Origin: Isoetes taiwanensis | Taxonomy: Eukaryota; Streptophyta; Lycopodiopsida; Isoetales; Isoetaceae | DNA: 64,000 bases | Assembly (NCBI GenBank): GCA_021234155.1 | Contig: JAJEKV010000051.1 | Span: 9,944,105 to 10,008,104 of the forward strand | Reading direction: 5' to 3' | Part shown: in pieces, positions 55,248 through 64,000 of the stretch | Numbering within the stretch: the first letter of the stretch is position 1 | How the letters are laid out: the number at the start of each line of letters is the position of its first letter | The notes under the pieces: model-generated | The model's input: only the letters and a program-made list of their open reading frames with translations | The model's database searches: none | What the model was told of the DNA's origin: nothing | Position numbers and translations under genes: made by a program

Positions 55248-56750
55248 TGTGACGTCCCCTACTCGTATACGGTGCACTCACCGCATACAAACAGGAGTTC
55301 ATCCCCCATACCAGGTCCATGCCGATACAGGGCCCTCCACATGACACTGCAACCGTGACGGGTTCCAGTGGGAAGAGTGAAGGGGTCATTTTACCCCGTC
55401 TCCCTCAGGGCCTACCTAGCTGCGGAAGCGTAAACATACATGTCAGTACATAACGGTCATCACATATCCACCTCGAAGGGTGGTGCATCAACATCTGCAT
55501 AGACAAAGGTCAGCACAATACATAGGGAAAATCCTACCCAAGGCTCAGACTCGAAGGGATGACTGACGGCTTGGGTCTCCAGAGTTCATTGCAGACAGAA
55601 TTCATGGCAATGGATTTGGCTGGCATAAGAACATGGCTTAGGGTTGTCCACTCCATCCGCCCCTCCTGTGCACACTTTGCAGAGTAGGCTGAAGAGTGTG
55701 GGGACCTGACTGTAGCCCGCCAGATGCATAGCCAAAAGGGCTATTCCTGGGTTGCATCTGCCCTTATTCGACTTAACCCACTGGAAAGTGAACACCACTT
55801 CACGGGTGTCGAGTCCATGCCTTACCCGCACGCAGTGGTAAGCCATTAGACCTAGTCACAATGATCCCCGGTAGGACTTACACACCAGAGGGATCGTTCA
55901 AGAGTCAGAACACGAACCTCCTTCTAAGCCAGTCTGGCCCCTTCACCCACAACCAGGTGTGGTTCTTGTGCACAGGCCGAATCTACAGTGTGCTAGAGAG
56001 GCTACTCTAGGAGCATCAACTACTAAGCCTTAGGGTCTCTACCCCCCTTCCCAATACAAGGAGTTCATAGAGATACATCATCCATATACATCATAGAAGA
56101 ACTAAAGAACTAGATCTAACCTATATCATAGAGTTAGGTTCTTTAGTTAGAGTCTGGGTATCTAGAGATCTAGAGGGCTGCTATGGGCAATTTAATAGGC
56201 TAAACCTGCTGATTCACTGACTAGAAGACGGTTTAGACTATTAAATTGACTAAATACCTGATCCTTGGCTTGCTCCTCCTGCTCTGAACTCGACCATCCT
56301 GCTAAACTGCTCGAATCAAGGGAAACTAATGGTGCAATTCGCTCAGACAGAGTCTGGGAGGCGGTTTTGGCTCTTGGAGCAGCCAAAACAGAGCTCTAAA
56401 ACCCTAGGAACGAAAATGGGCAAGTTAGGGTTTCTCCTACCTAAATAGTTAAGGGGCTAGGGCTAGGGTTTCCAATTATCCCTTTAGGCATGTGGGATAA
56501 TTGGGTATGGCCCACTTGCCTTTAATGGCTAGGTGGCATAAATGTATCTACATGGAAAGGTGTGCACCTTAATAAATGTGCACATTGGTAAATGTGCACA
56601 TTAATAATAAATGCACATACCTTGCAAGTTGCCCCCTAGGGCTACCCACCTGGCTACACGTCGGCGTACACGTCAGTCGGAATGGCGTGTACGCGTGACG
56701 AGGCAGTACAGTATACGTCCTGGGACTGTATACTGTGCTGGAATGTCACA
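55248..56750 (-). repeat. 3' LTR of the chromovirus
   Basis: A 1503-bp segment with TGTGAC...GTCACA ends, directly next to a polypurine tract on its inner side. Only one LTR is in the window, so the boundaries rest on these end motifs. The open frames inside it are not genes. Confidence 0.75.
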
Positions 56751-56764
56751 TTCTCCCCACCTTG
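56751..56764 (-). other. polypurine tract of the chromovirus
   Basis: The minus strand reads AAGGTGGGGAGAA immediately before the LTR. Confidence 0.85.
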
Positions 56765-57618
56765 AAATGATGTTGTCCGCAGCATCGTGGGTCTCCCCAC
56801 CTCGGGATCTTCCTAACCTGCAATCAACCTGATACATACAATATACTACTATAATACTTACACATTTATTAAGATTACCTTAAGGTAATATTTTTTTTGA
56901 ACATTATTACGCCATTATCTTATGAAATAACTTATCAATTCATAACATCATTAAAACAAGTTACTCAATAATTCACTTATCACGACAATTTAGTTTATCA
57001 AAATTTTAAATTAACGTTCGAGGTACTCTTCATTCCTTGCAACACATTCCAACAAAATTTGTGTTGCAAGTCTTCGTAGCTCGACCTCCTTGCCCTCCGG
57101 AGCGCTCTATTGGCCTGCAGGTCGACACTACGTTAGTACCATTTAATTATTAATAAAATTTTGGTTATATGGTGACCACCCCACCTATCTACATGAATGC
57201 ATGGCTAATCTCCCGGTGTAGGAAGAGGATGATTCTTCCATCGTGGCCGTGGAGACAGCGTCCTATCATGCCTATATGCCGCTCATGCCTACACCTCTAG
57301 TTTGCCCAGCGTGGAGGATATCCTTCCCGTATATGGGGCGTGAAGGATAGATTCCTCCTATCAAAGCATATATGGGGCTAAAGGTGCCTTTCCTATCAAT
57401 GCATTCCTCAATGTCCTCCTTTCTCTCGAGGTCGTCTACTTCCGTGGGACAGAAGTAGACTTTCCTTCCACTCATCTAAGCGGAAACGCGGTCATGCCTA
57501 CATTGGCATTACACCACGCCCTAGGGATCACCGTAGTGGTCCCATCATCGGTAACAATGCATGCAACCCATACCTAGCATAGGTTGCATGCGTAGATTAA
57601 TCTTAACTACACATAGAA
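56765..57618 (-). other. 3' non-coding part of the chromovirus
   Basis: About 0.85 kb between the stop of the chromodomain frame and the polypurine tract, with no supported gene. It contains self-complementary GCATGCAACCTATGC-type phrases near 57560-57590. Confidence 0.6.
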
Positions 57619-58254
57619 TTAATCTACACAAATCGACATGCCTGAGCCGATTTCTTCGGAGATGATCTTGCCATCCCATTGCTCCATAAACTGCGGGTAC
57701 TGCTTTAATAGATCCTTCTTAAGTACCCACATCGCGTCTTCCACCGGCAAGTGTTTCCACTTAACCAGATATTGGAGAAATTCTGATCTCCTTGTTTTCT
57801 TGAAGGTTTTATCAAGAATCGATTCTGGAACTATTTCCAGTTGCTCATCCGTCATTTTCAATAACGTTGGGGTGTCCAAGACTTCGTCTGGATTTGAAGT
57901 ATGCTTCTTCAACAAACTCACGTGGAAGACTTTATGAATCTTTAGGTGTGCTGGTAGATCCAATCTGTAGGATTGATTACCTATTCTCTTGACTATTCTG
58001 AAAGGTCCAGCCCACCTTGGAGCAAGCTTCTTGCAATTACCGATGCGGAGCTTCGCCTGCTTTACCTTGATCTTCAGCCATACATCATCTCCAACTTGGA
58101 ACTCTCTGACTGTTCGATGTTTGTCGGCGATGCTCTTCTGTCGACTCCTTGCTGCTAGCAGATATCCTCGAACTTCTTCCACGAGCTGCTGCATGTCGGC
58201 CAACATCTGCTGCGAAACTTCTACCTTTGACACGGGATTGTGCCAAGTAGGCAT
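57619..58254 (-). pseudogene. chromovirus: integrase C-terminus and chromodomain
   Basis: The frame holds VGDDVWLKIKVKQAKLRIGN and KLAPRWAGPFRIVKRIGNQS (integrase C-terminal barrel), HKVFHVSLLKKH (GPY/F-associated segment), and a chromodomain with PESILDKTF, FLQYLVKWKHLPVEDAMWV and LLKQYPQFMEQW. In chromoviruses this domain targets integration to chromatin. A single-base loss near 58.25 kb separates it from the main polyprotein frame, with which it would otherwise be continuous. Confidence 0.92.
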
Positions 58255-61200
58255 TGATAGCCGTAGTTGATCATAAACGGCGACATTTGGGATGATTCCT
58301 GCTTGGTGCTATTGTACGCAAACTCCACCAAGTGAATAAATTCTTCCCACATACCTTGCTTGTTCCAGACATAGTTTCGTAGCATATCCTCCAAAATTCT
58401 GTTGGTCTGCTCTGTTTGGCCATCCGTCTGAGGATGATACGCCGTGCTCATGGATAGCTTCGTCTGAATTGTCGCAAAGAGGTCTTGCCAAAAGGCACTC
58501 ATGAACTTGGGGTCCCTGTCGGAGATAATCTCCCTTGGCATGCCATGGAGCCTGAAGATTTCTTTGGTGAAGAGCTTCGCTGTATCCATAGCGGTGTCTG
58601 TGGTCCTGCAAGGCACAAAATGTGCCATCTTCGACAACTTGTCGACTACTACCATCAAGGCATCCTTCCCTCTTACCGTCCTTGGAAGCCCTGTTATGAA
58701 GTCCATGCTGATGACCTCCCACTTAGCGTTTGGCACCGCTAATGGCTCTAATGCCCCTGGAATTCGAAGCTGCTCTGCCTTCGTCTGCTGACATAGCTGA
58801 CATTCCTTGATGTAGCGAGCTACTTGCTTCTTCATTCCTGGCCAATAGTAGCTGCTGCGCACTTTGAAATATGTCTTCATGAATCCTGCATGGCCAGCTA
58901 TTGGACTGTTGTGGGTGTCGTGGAGAATCAGCTTCCTTACACTCGATGATTCCGGCACGCACAACTTGTTCTTGTGATACAAGAGATTACCTTCCTTCTT
59001 AAATTTTTTGAAGGTTTCCCTCTCCTTGTCCGTTCTTGCTTCCCTGCATAAGCTTGCCCATGCTTCCTTGAAGTCCACATCCGTTGGCAAGGATTCTTCA
59101 ATCTTCTTCCCGAAGTCGCTGGAGAGCGTCGAAATTGCATTGCAATGCACTCTAGTTGTCAGGGGATGCCTTGAAAGCGCATCCGCTACCACATTGAGCT
59201 TCCCCGGCTTGTAGACTATATCAAAGTCATACTCTTCGAGGAACTCCATCCACCTTCGCTGCCTCAGATTAAGGTGTGGTTGCGTGAATATATACTGGAG
59301 GCTCTGGTGATCTGTATCCAATTGGAATTTCCTTCCCAAGAGGTAGTGCCTCCAAATTCTTAATGCCCTGACAACTGCAAGCAATTCCTGATCATGGGTG
59401 GGGTAGCGCGTTTCGGCGTCGTTCATCTTCCTGGAATCATATGCTACCACATGCTCTTCCTGCATGAGCACTGCACCTGTGGCTATCTTACTCGCATCTG
59501 TCGCCACAAGCTTATCTTTCTCTGGATCTGGCAGGGTCAAGACGGGGGCGGTCGTTAAAGCTTCCTTCAACAACTCAAACCCTGCTTGGGCTTTCTTGTG
59601 CCAATGGTCTGCCCAATCTTTCACTTTTTCCACCCTCGTCAAGTCCGTTAGCGGGGCCGCTATCTTAGCAAAGTTCTTCATGAACTTCCTGTAGTACCCT
59701 GCTAGGCCAAGGAAACTTCTCACCTCATGCACATTCTTCGGTGCCGGCCACTGAATGACAGCTTCAATCTTAGCAGGATCTGTCGAAATGCGGTATTCCA
59801 CCCTCTCCGTTGCGAAGTGACACTTCGACAACTTGGCATACAACTGGTGCCTCCTTAATTTCTCAAGCACTCTCCTTAAGTGTTGCACATGTTCTTCCAG
59901 GCATCTGCTATACATCAAAATGTCATCAAAGAATACTATCACAAAGGTGTCCAAGAACTCCCTGAAGATGTCATTCATGAGCCTCATGAATGTTGCTGGG
60001 GCATTCGATAAGCCGAAAGGCATTACCGTGAACTCATAGTGCCCATACCGCGTTCTGAAAGCGGTTTTATGGATATCTTCCTCCTTTATCCGGATCTGAT
60101 GATAGTCTGACCTTAAGTCAATTTTGGAGAAGACCTTTGCACCTTGGAGCTGGTCCATCAAGTCATCCGATCTGGGGAGCGCATACTTGTTCTTGATGGT
60201 GTGCTTGTTCAACTGCCTATAGTCTATGCACATCCTCAAACTGCCATCCTTCTTCTTGACAAAAAGAATAGGCGCTCCAAACGGCGAGGCGCTAGGTCTA
60301 ATGAAGCCTAGGTTGAGCAATTCCTGCAATTGCTTCTTTAGCTCTGTCAGCTCCTGCGTCGTCATTCTATATGGGGCCTTGCTTGTCGGCTTCGTTCCTG
60401 GTTCGAGTGCTATCTCACACTCGACTCCCCTATAAGGAGGGAGCTGCTTGATCTCATCTGGGAAGAGATCGTGGAACTCCGTGATCAACCCAGCTACTTG
60501 CTTGGGCAACTTGCTGAGGTTCTTATCTTCCTTACCTTCTTCTGATTCGGGCTCTTGGATCTCGAGCTTGAAGATATAAGCTACCTGCTCACTCTTTATG
60601 CACCTGAACAGCTGCTTACTAGACATGCACTGCATTATGGGAACAACTTCTTTACCTGTGATCTCTATGATCTTGCCATTGGGTGCTGTGAGAGTCACAT
60701 TCCGCTTTCCACAATCAATGAGGGCTCCTGCTGGACCAAGATACTCCATCCCAATGATTAAGTCATACTTTCCAATGTTCATTACCTCTGCCCCCATCTG
60801 AATGTTGATTCCTGGCAATTCAATGTCGAAGTTGATTCTTTTGCCTGCTGTATGCCTTACTCCCCCGTTTGCCAACACTACGGGTCTTGGCTTGGACTTC
60901 AAAGGCTTGAGCTTCAACATTTCTACCATTCTTGGGGATGCAAAGTTATGGCTACTTCCCGAGTCTACCAGGACTATGAAAGACTTGGCCTTAGCCTTCC
61001 CTACTGTAGAAATTACCTTATACTGGTTCTCTGCTTGTTCTGTGTCTATTGCGTCAAAGATATGACACTCACCCTGAATATAGTCGCGGGCTGCCTCGCC
61101 GTCGTCGTCAGACGGAGTGTCCCAATCTCCCAACTCTGCTAGTGCTGCACTCATGACGTAGGGGCAGTTCGCTGTCCTATGGCCTGGCTGGAAGCACCTG

Positions 61201-61904
61201 AAGCAAAGCTGCTTTTCTATGCACTCCTGCCTCTTTTCCTTGGGCATGGCCTGCAAAAAGGATCGCACTGCTTTGGAGCAGTTTGACCCCTCCTGCTTGT
61301 CCCTGAAGGACACCTGCTTTTTCTCCTGCTGCTTCCCCTGGTTGCCCCCATATGAGGCTCTAGCTGGACCTGGGCTGGCTGCCCTAGGGCTATAACTCCC
61401 TGCTGCCTTGCCTTTATCCTGGTAATAGTGCTGCTTCTGCCCGCTATTCTGAGGCCCCGTCCCTTGCAAGCTTATTGCCTTGGATTCCGCTTCTGATACT
61501 GTCTTAGGGTTTATTGCCCTTACAAGCTTGCGGATCTCATCATTCAGCCCTTCAATATAGCTGTCCACTGCATGCTTTTCCCCCAACTTTGGCACATAAA
61601 GTCTTAGCCTCATAAATTCCTCTGTGTATTTCTGGACGGATTTGTTTCCCTGTTGCAACCTGTAGAACTGCTGCATCATGCTGGACTTGTGCTCCCTTGG
61701 GATGTAGTGGCGCTTGAAAGCTTTAGCAAACTTCCTGAACCTGCAAGCATCCCTGCTTAAGCCATGGGCCTTGGCGTAACCCTTCCACCAAATGCGTGTT
61801 GCTCCTTTCAGGTTGGCTGTTGCCACCCTGCCTTTATCCTTGTCCTTCATACCATAAGCGTTGCCATATTCACTCATTTCATCGAGCCAAGCTTCCGCTT
61901 CCAT
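58221..61904 (-). CDS. chromovirus gag-pol polyprotein, 1227 codons
   Basis: One long frame. Gag capsid fills residues 1-150 ([38 protein letters not shown]). A CCHC knuckle [14 protein letters not shown] lies at 234-247 and the protease ([16 protein letters not shown]) near 309-324. RT runs at about 520-700 with [29 protein letters not shown] and [10 protein letters not shown], whose catalytic Asp pair is kept. A few residues seem lost after RT ([12 protein letters not shown]). RNase H is at 800-912 ([23 protein letters not shown]). Integrase runs at 970-1215 with H2C2 zinc motif, Asp 1068, Asp 1129 and Glu 1165. The frame then runs into a false stop at the deletion before the chromodomain. 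The first Met is internal to gag. Confidence 0.95.
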   Translation of the reverse strand: MEAEAWLDEMSEYGNAYGMKDKDKGRVATANLKGATRIWWKGYAKAHGLSRDACRFRKFAKAFKRHYIPREHKSSMMQQFYRLQQGNKSVQKYTEEFMRLRLYVPKLGEKHAVDSYIEGLNDEIRKLVRAINPKTVSEAESKAISLQGTGPQNSGQKQHYYQDKGKAAGSYSPRAASPGPARASYGGNQGKQQEKKQVSFRDKQEGSNCSKAVRSFLQAMPKEKRQECIEKQLCFRCFQPGHRTANCPYVMSAALAELGDWDTPSDDDGEAARDYIQGECHIFDAIDTEQAENQYKVISTVGKAKAKSFIVLVDSGSSHNFASPRMVEMLKLKPLKSKPRPVVLANGGVRHTAGKRINFDIELPGINIQMGAEVMNIGKYDLIIGMEYLGPAGALIDCGKRNVTLTAPNGKIIEITGKEVVPIMQCMSSKQLFRCIKSEQVAYIFKLEIQEPESEEGKEDKNLSKLPKQVAGLITEFHDLFPDEIKQLPPYRGVECEIALEPGTKPTSKAPYRMTTQELTELKKQLQELLNLGFIRPSASPFGAPILFVKKKDGSLRMCIDYRQLNKHTIKNKYALPRSDDLMDQLQGAKVFSKIDLRSDYHQIRIKEEDIHKTAFRTRYGHYEFTVMPFGLSNAPATFMRLMNDIFREFLDTFVIVFFDDILMYSRCLEEHVQHLRRVLEKLRRHQLYAKLSKCHFATERVEYRISTDPAKIEAVIQWPAPKNVHEVRSFLGLAGYYRKFMKNFAKIAAPLTDLTRVEKVKDWADHWHKKAQAGFELLKEALTTAPVLTLPDPEKDKLVATDASKIATGAVLMQEEHVVAYDSRKMNDAETRYPTHDQELLAVVRALRIWRHYLLGRKFQLDTDHQSLQYIFTQPHLNLRQRRWMEFLEEYDFDIVYKPGKLNVVADALSRHPLTTRVHCNAISTLSSDFGKKIEESLPTDVDFKEAWASLCREARTDKERETFKKFKKEGNLLYHKNKLCVPESSSVRKLILHDTHNSPIAGHAGFMKTYFKVRSSYYWPGMKKQVARYIKECQLCQQTKAEQLRIPGALEPLAVPNAKWEVISMDFITGLPRTVRGKDALMVVVDKLSKMAHFVPCRTTDTAMDTAKLFTKEIFRLHGMPREIISDRDPKFMSAFWQDLFATIQTKLSMSTAYHPQTDGQTEQTNRILEDMLRNYVWNKQGMWEEFIHLVEFAYNSTKQESSQMSPFMINYGYQCLLGTIPCQR

Positions 61905-62369
61905 GCCTGATCTGTTCTCGCCTGAGAATTGCTCGAGCTTCCTGGCCTTCTATATGTTTCCCAAAGCTGAATCTACCTTCTTCTGGTAGTCCGAGGTCTT
62001 CGTCTCTTTGGGTCTGTCATCCCTCCGGTTCTGCACTTGTTCAACCTCTTCCTCGGAGTCTGAGTCTGAGTCCGAGCTTGAGTCGGAGGATTCCGTGCTG
62101 GAGGCCCTCCTTCTCTTGCTCCTCTTCTTGTCCTTTCCTGTTTTCCGAGCTGATGCTTGTGGCAACTGAGCGTTGCCCTCCGAACCAACTCCTGCTTGTG
62201 CGGCCAGGAAAGCCTTTATCTGCTCAAGGTCCGTCCTCATTTGCGACACTTCCTCCTCTGGGGTCATGGGTCCAAATGCTTCATACAGGCGGACTCTGTT
62301 CTTCCCTATGGTCTCGGCGTTGTCGTTCCCCTGAGCTCGGGTCTCTAGCTGCATACACAAGTAGTTCAT
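61905..62369 (-). pseudogene. chromovirus: gag N-terminus with one nonsense codon
   Basis: The ATG at 62369 gives MNYLCMQLETRAQG, then MTPEEEVSQMRTDLEQIKAF, a Lys/Arg-rich stretch and a run of Ser/Asp/Glu. A TAG follows GNI at about 61948. Directly after it the frame continues as [15 protein letters not shown] into the 1227-codon polyprotein, so this is one nonsense change in an otherwise continuous gag. The bases TGTATGCAG inside the start region could also act as a splice acceptor. Confidence 0.8.
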
Positions 62370-62520
62370 GGCTATATGGTTAGTTTTAATTATTCTCTTG
62401 CATTATATATGTTTGTTGGTATAGTTGTCGAACAAAATACATCAACAAAACATTTGAAGTGCAAAAGAAATTATATTTATATAATATCGTAATACAAAAT
62501 CTCCGGGATCAAGAGTCTAC
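62370..62520. other. short AT-rich spacer between the two chromovirus ORFs
   Basis: 150 bp, much more AT-rich than the flanking ORFs. The bases on the minus strand before the gag ATG are rich in A and T, as in an intron or a leader. Confidence 0.5.
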
Positions 62521-64000
62521 CTATTCTTGAAATCGCTGGTAAGATGGGTTGTCCTCGAGGAACTTCTTAACTTGGGCCGTTCCTACCGAGCGTCCCAAGT
62601 TCCTAAGGACATTGGTTGACGTCCCGCCCTGCAAGGCTGACACCAACTCTTCTACTCTGCGGTCGGCGGTGTAGGCCGCGGTTACCGCCAATCTTCCCTG
62701 CCGTCGGTAGGGCACGGCGAAGTCGAAGATGTCAAGTGCCATTGCTCTCTTGACTAGGACATCATAGTCGACATTTGCCGCTATTCGAGCATGTCTGCCG
62801 AAGCCTGAGAGTGCAATAAGCATGAACACTCCTTCTTCACCCCGGGGGCTGAATTTGCGGTGTATCACCGCTATTCTCCCATCCAGCAGCAGGGGGGAGG
62901 TAGTACCTCAGCGACCTGTCGTTGTGTGTTGCTGACGACTCTCCTCCTGCTTGGCCTCCTGGTCTATGCCTTCCGGCATATTCGTCGACCTCCACCTCAG
63001 TGATTTCCTGGTAATCCCTGATTGTGGAGTCGACCCGCCTGATGTTGATCCCTGCTCCTCTTGCTGGAGGTGGTGTCGAGGAGCTCGGCATTAAGATGCT
63101 CGTGGTCTTGCCACGGATCCCCATCTGTTCCTGGAGGGCGAGGAACTCCTCCTCCGTTGGCAGCTCTCGCGCTTCCATCATTTGCCTGATGTTGCTGTAG
63201 GCCTGGATGTCGGAAGTCGACTCCCCTGTGTAGGTGTCGGCTTCCCTGACTTGAAGCGGAAAGTCTGAGACTCCCCGGACGATGAAGTCGTCCAAGTCGG
63301 ACTGCCATAGTTGGTGCAGTAGCTCGTCAATCTGGAACTCGTTCTCCCTGCATTCGGGAAGGTTCTGGATGTCGCTGAGGAGTAGATACTCCTCTCCGTT
63401 GATGATGATGGGAGCTAGGCTTGTGATGCCTAGCCCAAGTGGGGGAGCGACTCTGAGGGTCTGCCGGCTCCGCTCGAGGTTGGCCAACTCCTCTTCTGCT
63501 TGCCGCCGTTCTTCCTCTGAGTCGAGCTCCGTGTACTCTTCGTCGTCCGACTCCTCTTCTTCTTCTCTTCCTTCTTGCTCTTGCTGGTACTGCAAAAGCA
63601 TCCGCTCTTCTGCTTGGGCTGCTATGGGGTCCACCTCCATGGGAGGAATAGAGGTTGCCCCCATTGGGTTTTCGGCACGGTGGGAAAGGAAAATGGCTAA
63701 GGCGGCGGTGTAGGAAAAATACTTGGTCCTGTCAACTGTCAGGACCATGTAGTCTGGCAGCCTCTGTGCCTTGTTGGTCAAGTATTTGGCAATGTTCGGA
63801 ACATCACCCAAGGCTGCTTGGAGGGATGGGCGGGGAACAAAATACCCTATGCAAGGGGGGAGCTGCACTAGGGAGGGTCCTACCCTAGCTTGGACATCTA
63901 TATGTTGGGGTTGCATTCAGAGTGGCTTGGACATCTATTTCTTTCCTAAAGACTCGGAAGATGTCATTGACATCAGCCTCGGTAGCATGGGCACTGGCGC
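62521..64000 (-). pseudogene. unrecognised ORF upstream of gag, 5' end outside the window
   Basis: Two overlapping frames, 63916-62837 (359 codons) and 62868-62521, look like one protein broken by a single frame change near 62.86 kb. The first part has VPRPSLQAALGDVPNIAKYL and DYMVLTVDRTKYFSYTAALA, then an acidic Glu-rich coil (EEEEESDDEEYTELDSEEER), GEEYLLLSDIQNLPE and a Pro/Gly-rich tail. The second has VFMLIALSGFGRHARIA and VDYDVLVKRAMALDIFDFAV, and ends DNPSYQRFQE. Near 63.9 kb a short direct repeat interrupts the frame, with ADVNDIFRVFRKEIDVQA open beyond it. The codon composition resembles the adjacent gag. I recognise no family. It may be an extra ORF of this chromovirus or part of another element. 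Confidence 0.6.

Larger units (their letters stand above)
55248..64000 (-). mobile_element. Ty3/gypsy chromovirus, 5' end beyond the window
   Basis: On the minus strand: an upstream ORF (from beyond 64000 to 62521), gag, protease, RT, RNase H, integrase, chromodomain, a 0.87-kb 3' non-coding part with polypurine tract, and a 1.5-kb 3' LTR. The long 1227-codon frame and the few lesions (one nonsense in gag, one single-base loss before the chromodomain) make it the best-preserved element here. The 5' LTR and primer site are outside the window. Confidence 0.93.

Noticed and set aside
58309-58722. 137-codon frame inside the chromovirus integrase
   Set aside because: It is a shadow of the 1227-codon polyprotein in another frame.
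1-64000. CRISPR arrays, bacterial operons, rRNA or tRNA genes
   Set aside because: No regularly spaced repeats, no bacterial gene organisation and no complete tRNA or rRNA signatures were seen on either strand.

Overview
This window looks like nuclear DNA of a land plant. It holds one intact intron-bearing host gene for a membrane-anchored bZIP factor of the plant bZIP17/bZIP28 ER-stress family. Around it lie plant-type mobile elements: Ty1/copia, Ty3/gypsy of the Athila/Tat and chromovirus types, LINEs with zf-RVT ends, a Helitron and hAT-like small elements. The low gene density suggests a large, repeat-rich genome. I cannot name the species.

Layout. 1-3.65 kb: non-coding, with a 54-bp hairpin and microsatellites. 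3.68-4.28 kb: a small hAT-like element carrying a promoter-like block and a 170-nt structured exon-like segment. 4.3-9.5 kb: T-rich non-coding DNA with short duplications, a foldback and a WD40-like fragment. 9.52-15.34 kb: a complete but inactivated copia element on the minus strand, with LTRs and 5-bp target duplications. 15.89-21.34 kb: a related, more decayed copia element on the plus strand with a truncated 3' LTR. 21.5-23.77 kb: LINE remnants, including one 5'-truncated insertion with perfect 14-bp target duplications. 23.8-28.3 kb: intergenic DNA. 28.3-31.55 kb: the bZIP gene, with a UPRE-like site and a 109-bp foldback upstream. 32.7-34.85 kb: a decayed Helitron Rep/helicase gene on the minus strand. 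35.15-47.45 kb: an Athila/Tat-like element on the minus strand that carries a sense coiled-coil ORF and an antisense six-cysteine ORF with its own TATA box. It shares one LTR with a second, partial copy. 49.2-50.6 kb: a second LINE copy. 51.8-52.1 kb: a LINE RT fragment and a possible Helitron 5' end. 53.52-54.20 kb: the second copy of the structured hAT-like element, inverted. 55.25-64 kb: a chromovirus on the minus strand with a 1.5-kb 3' LTR, gag-pol, a chromodomain and an extra ORF upstream of gag that runs off the window.

Only the bZIP gene is confidently functional. Its product should sit in the ER membrane and be released by proteolysis to activate unfolded-protein-response genes; the UPRE-like site upstream suggests self-regulation. 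The most unusual content is (i) the two small elements whose exon-like segment keeps a long RNA helix through paired base changes, (ii) the extra sense and antisense ORFs of the Tat-like element, and (iii) the unrecognised upstream ORF of the chromovirus. All alignments and counts were made by eye.
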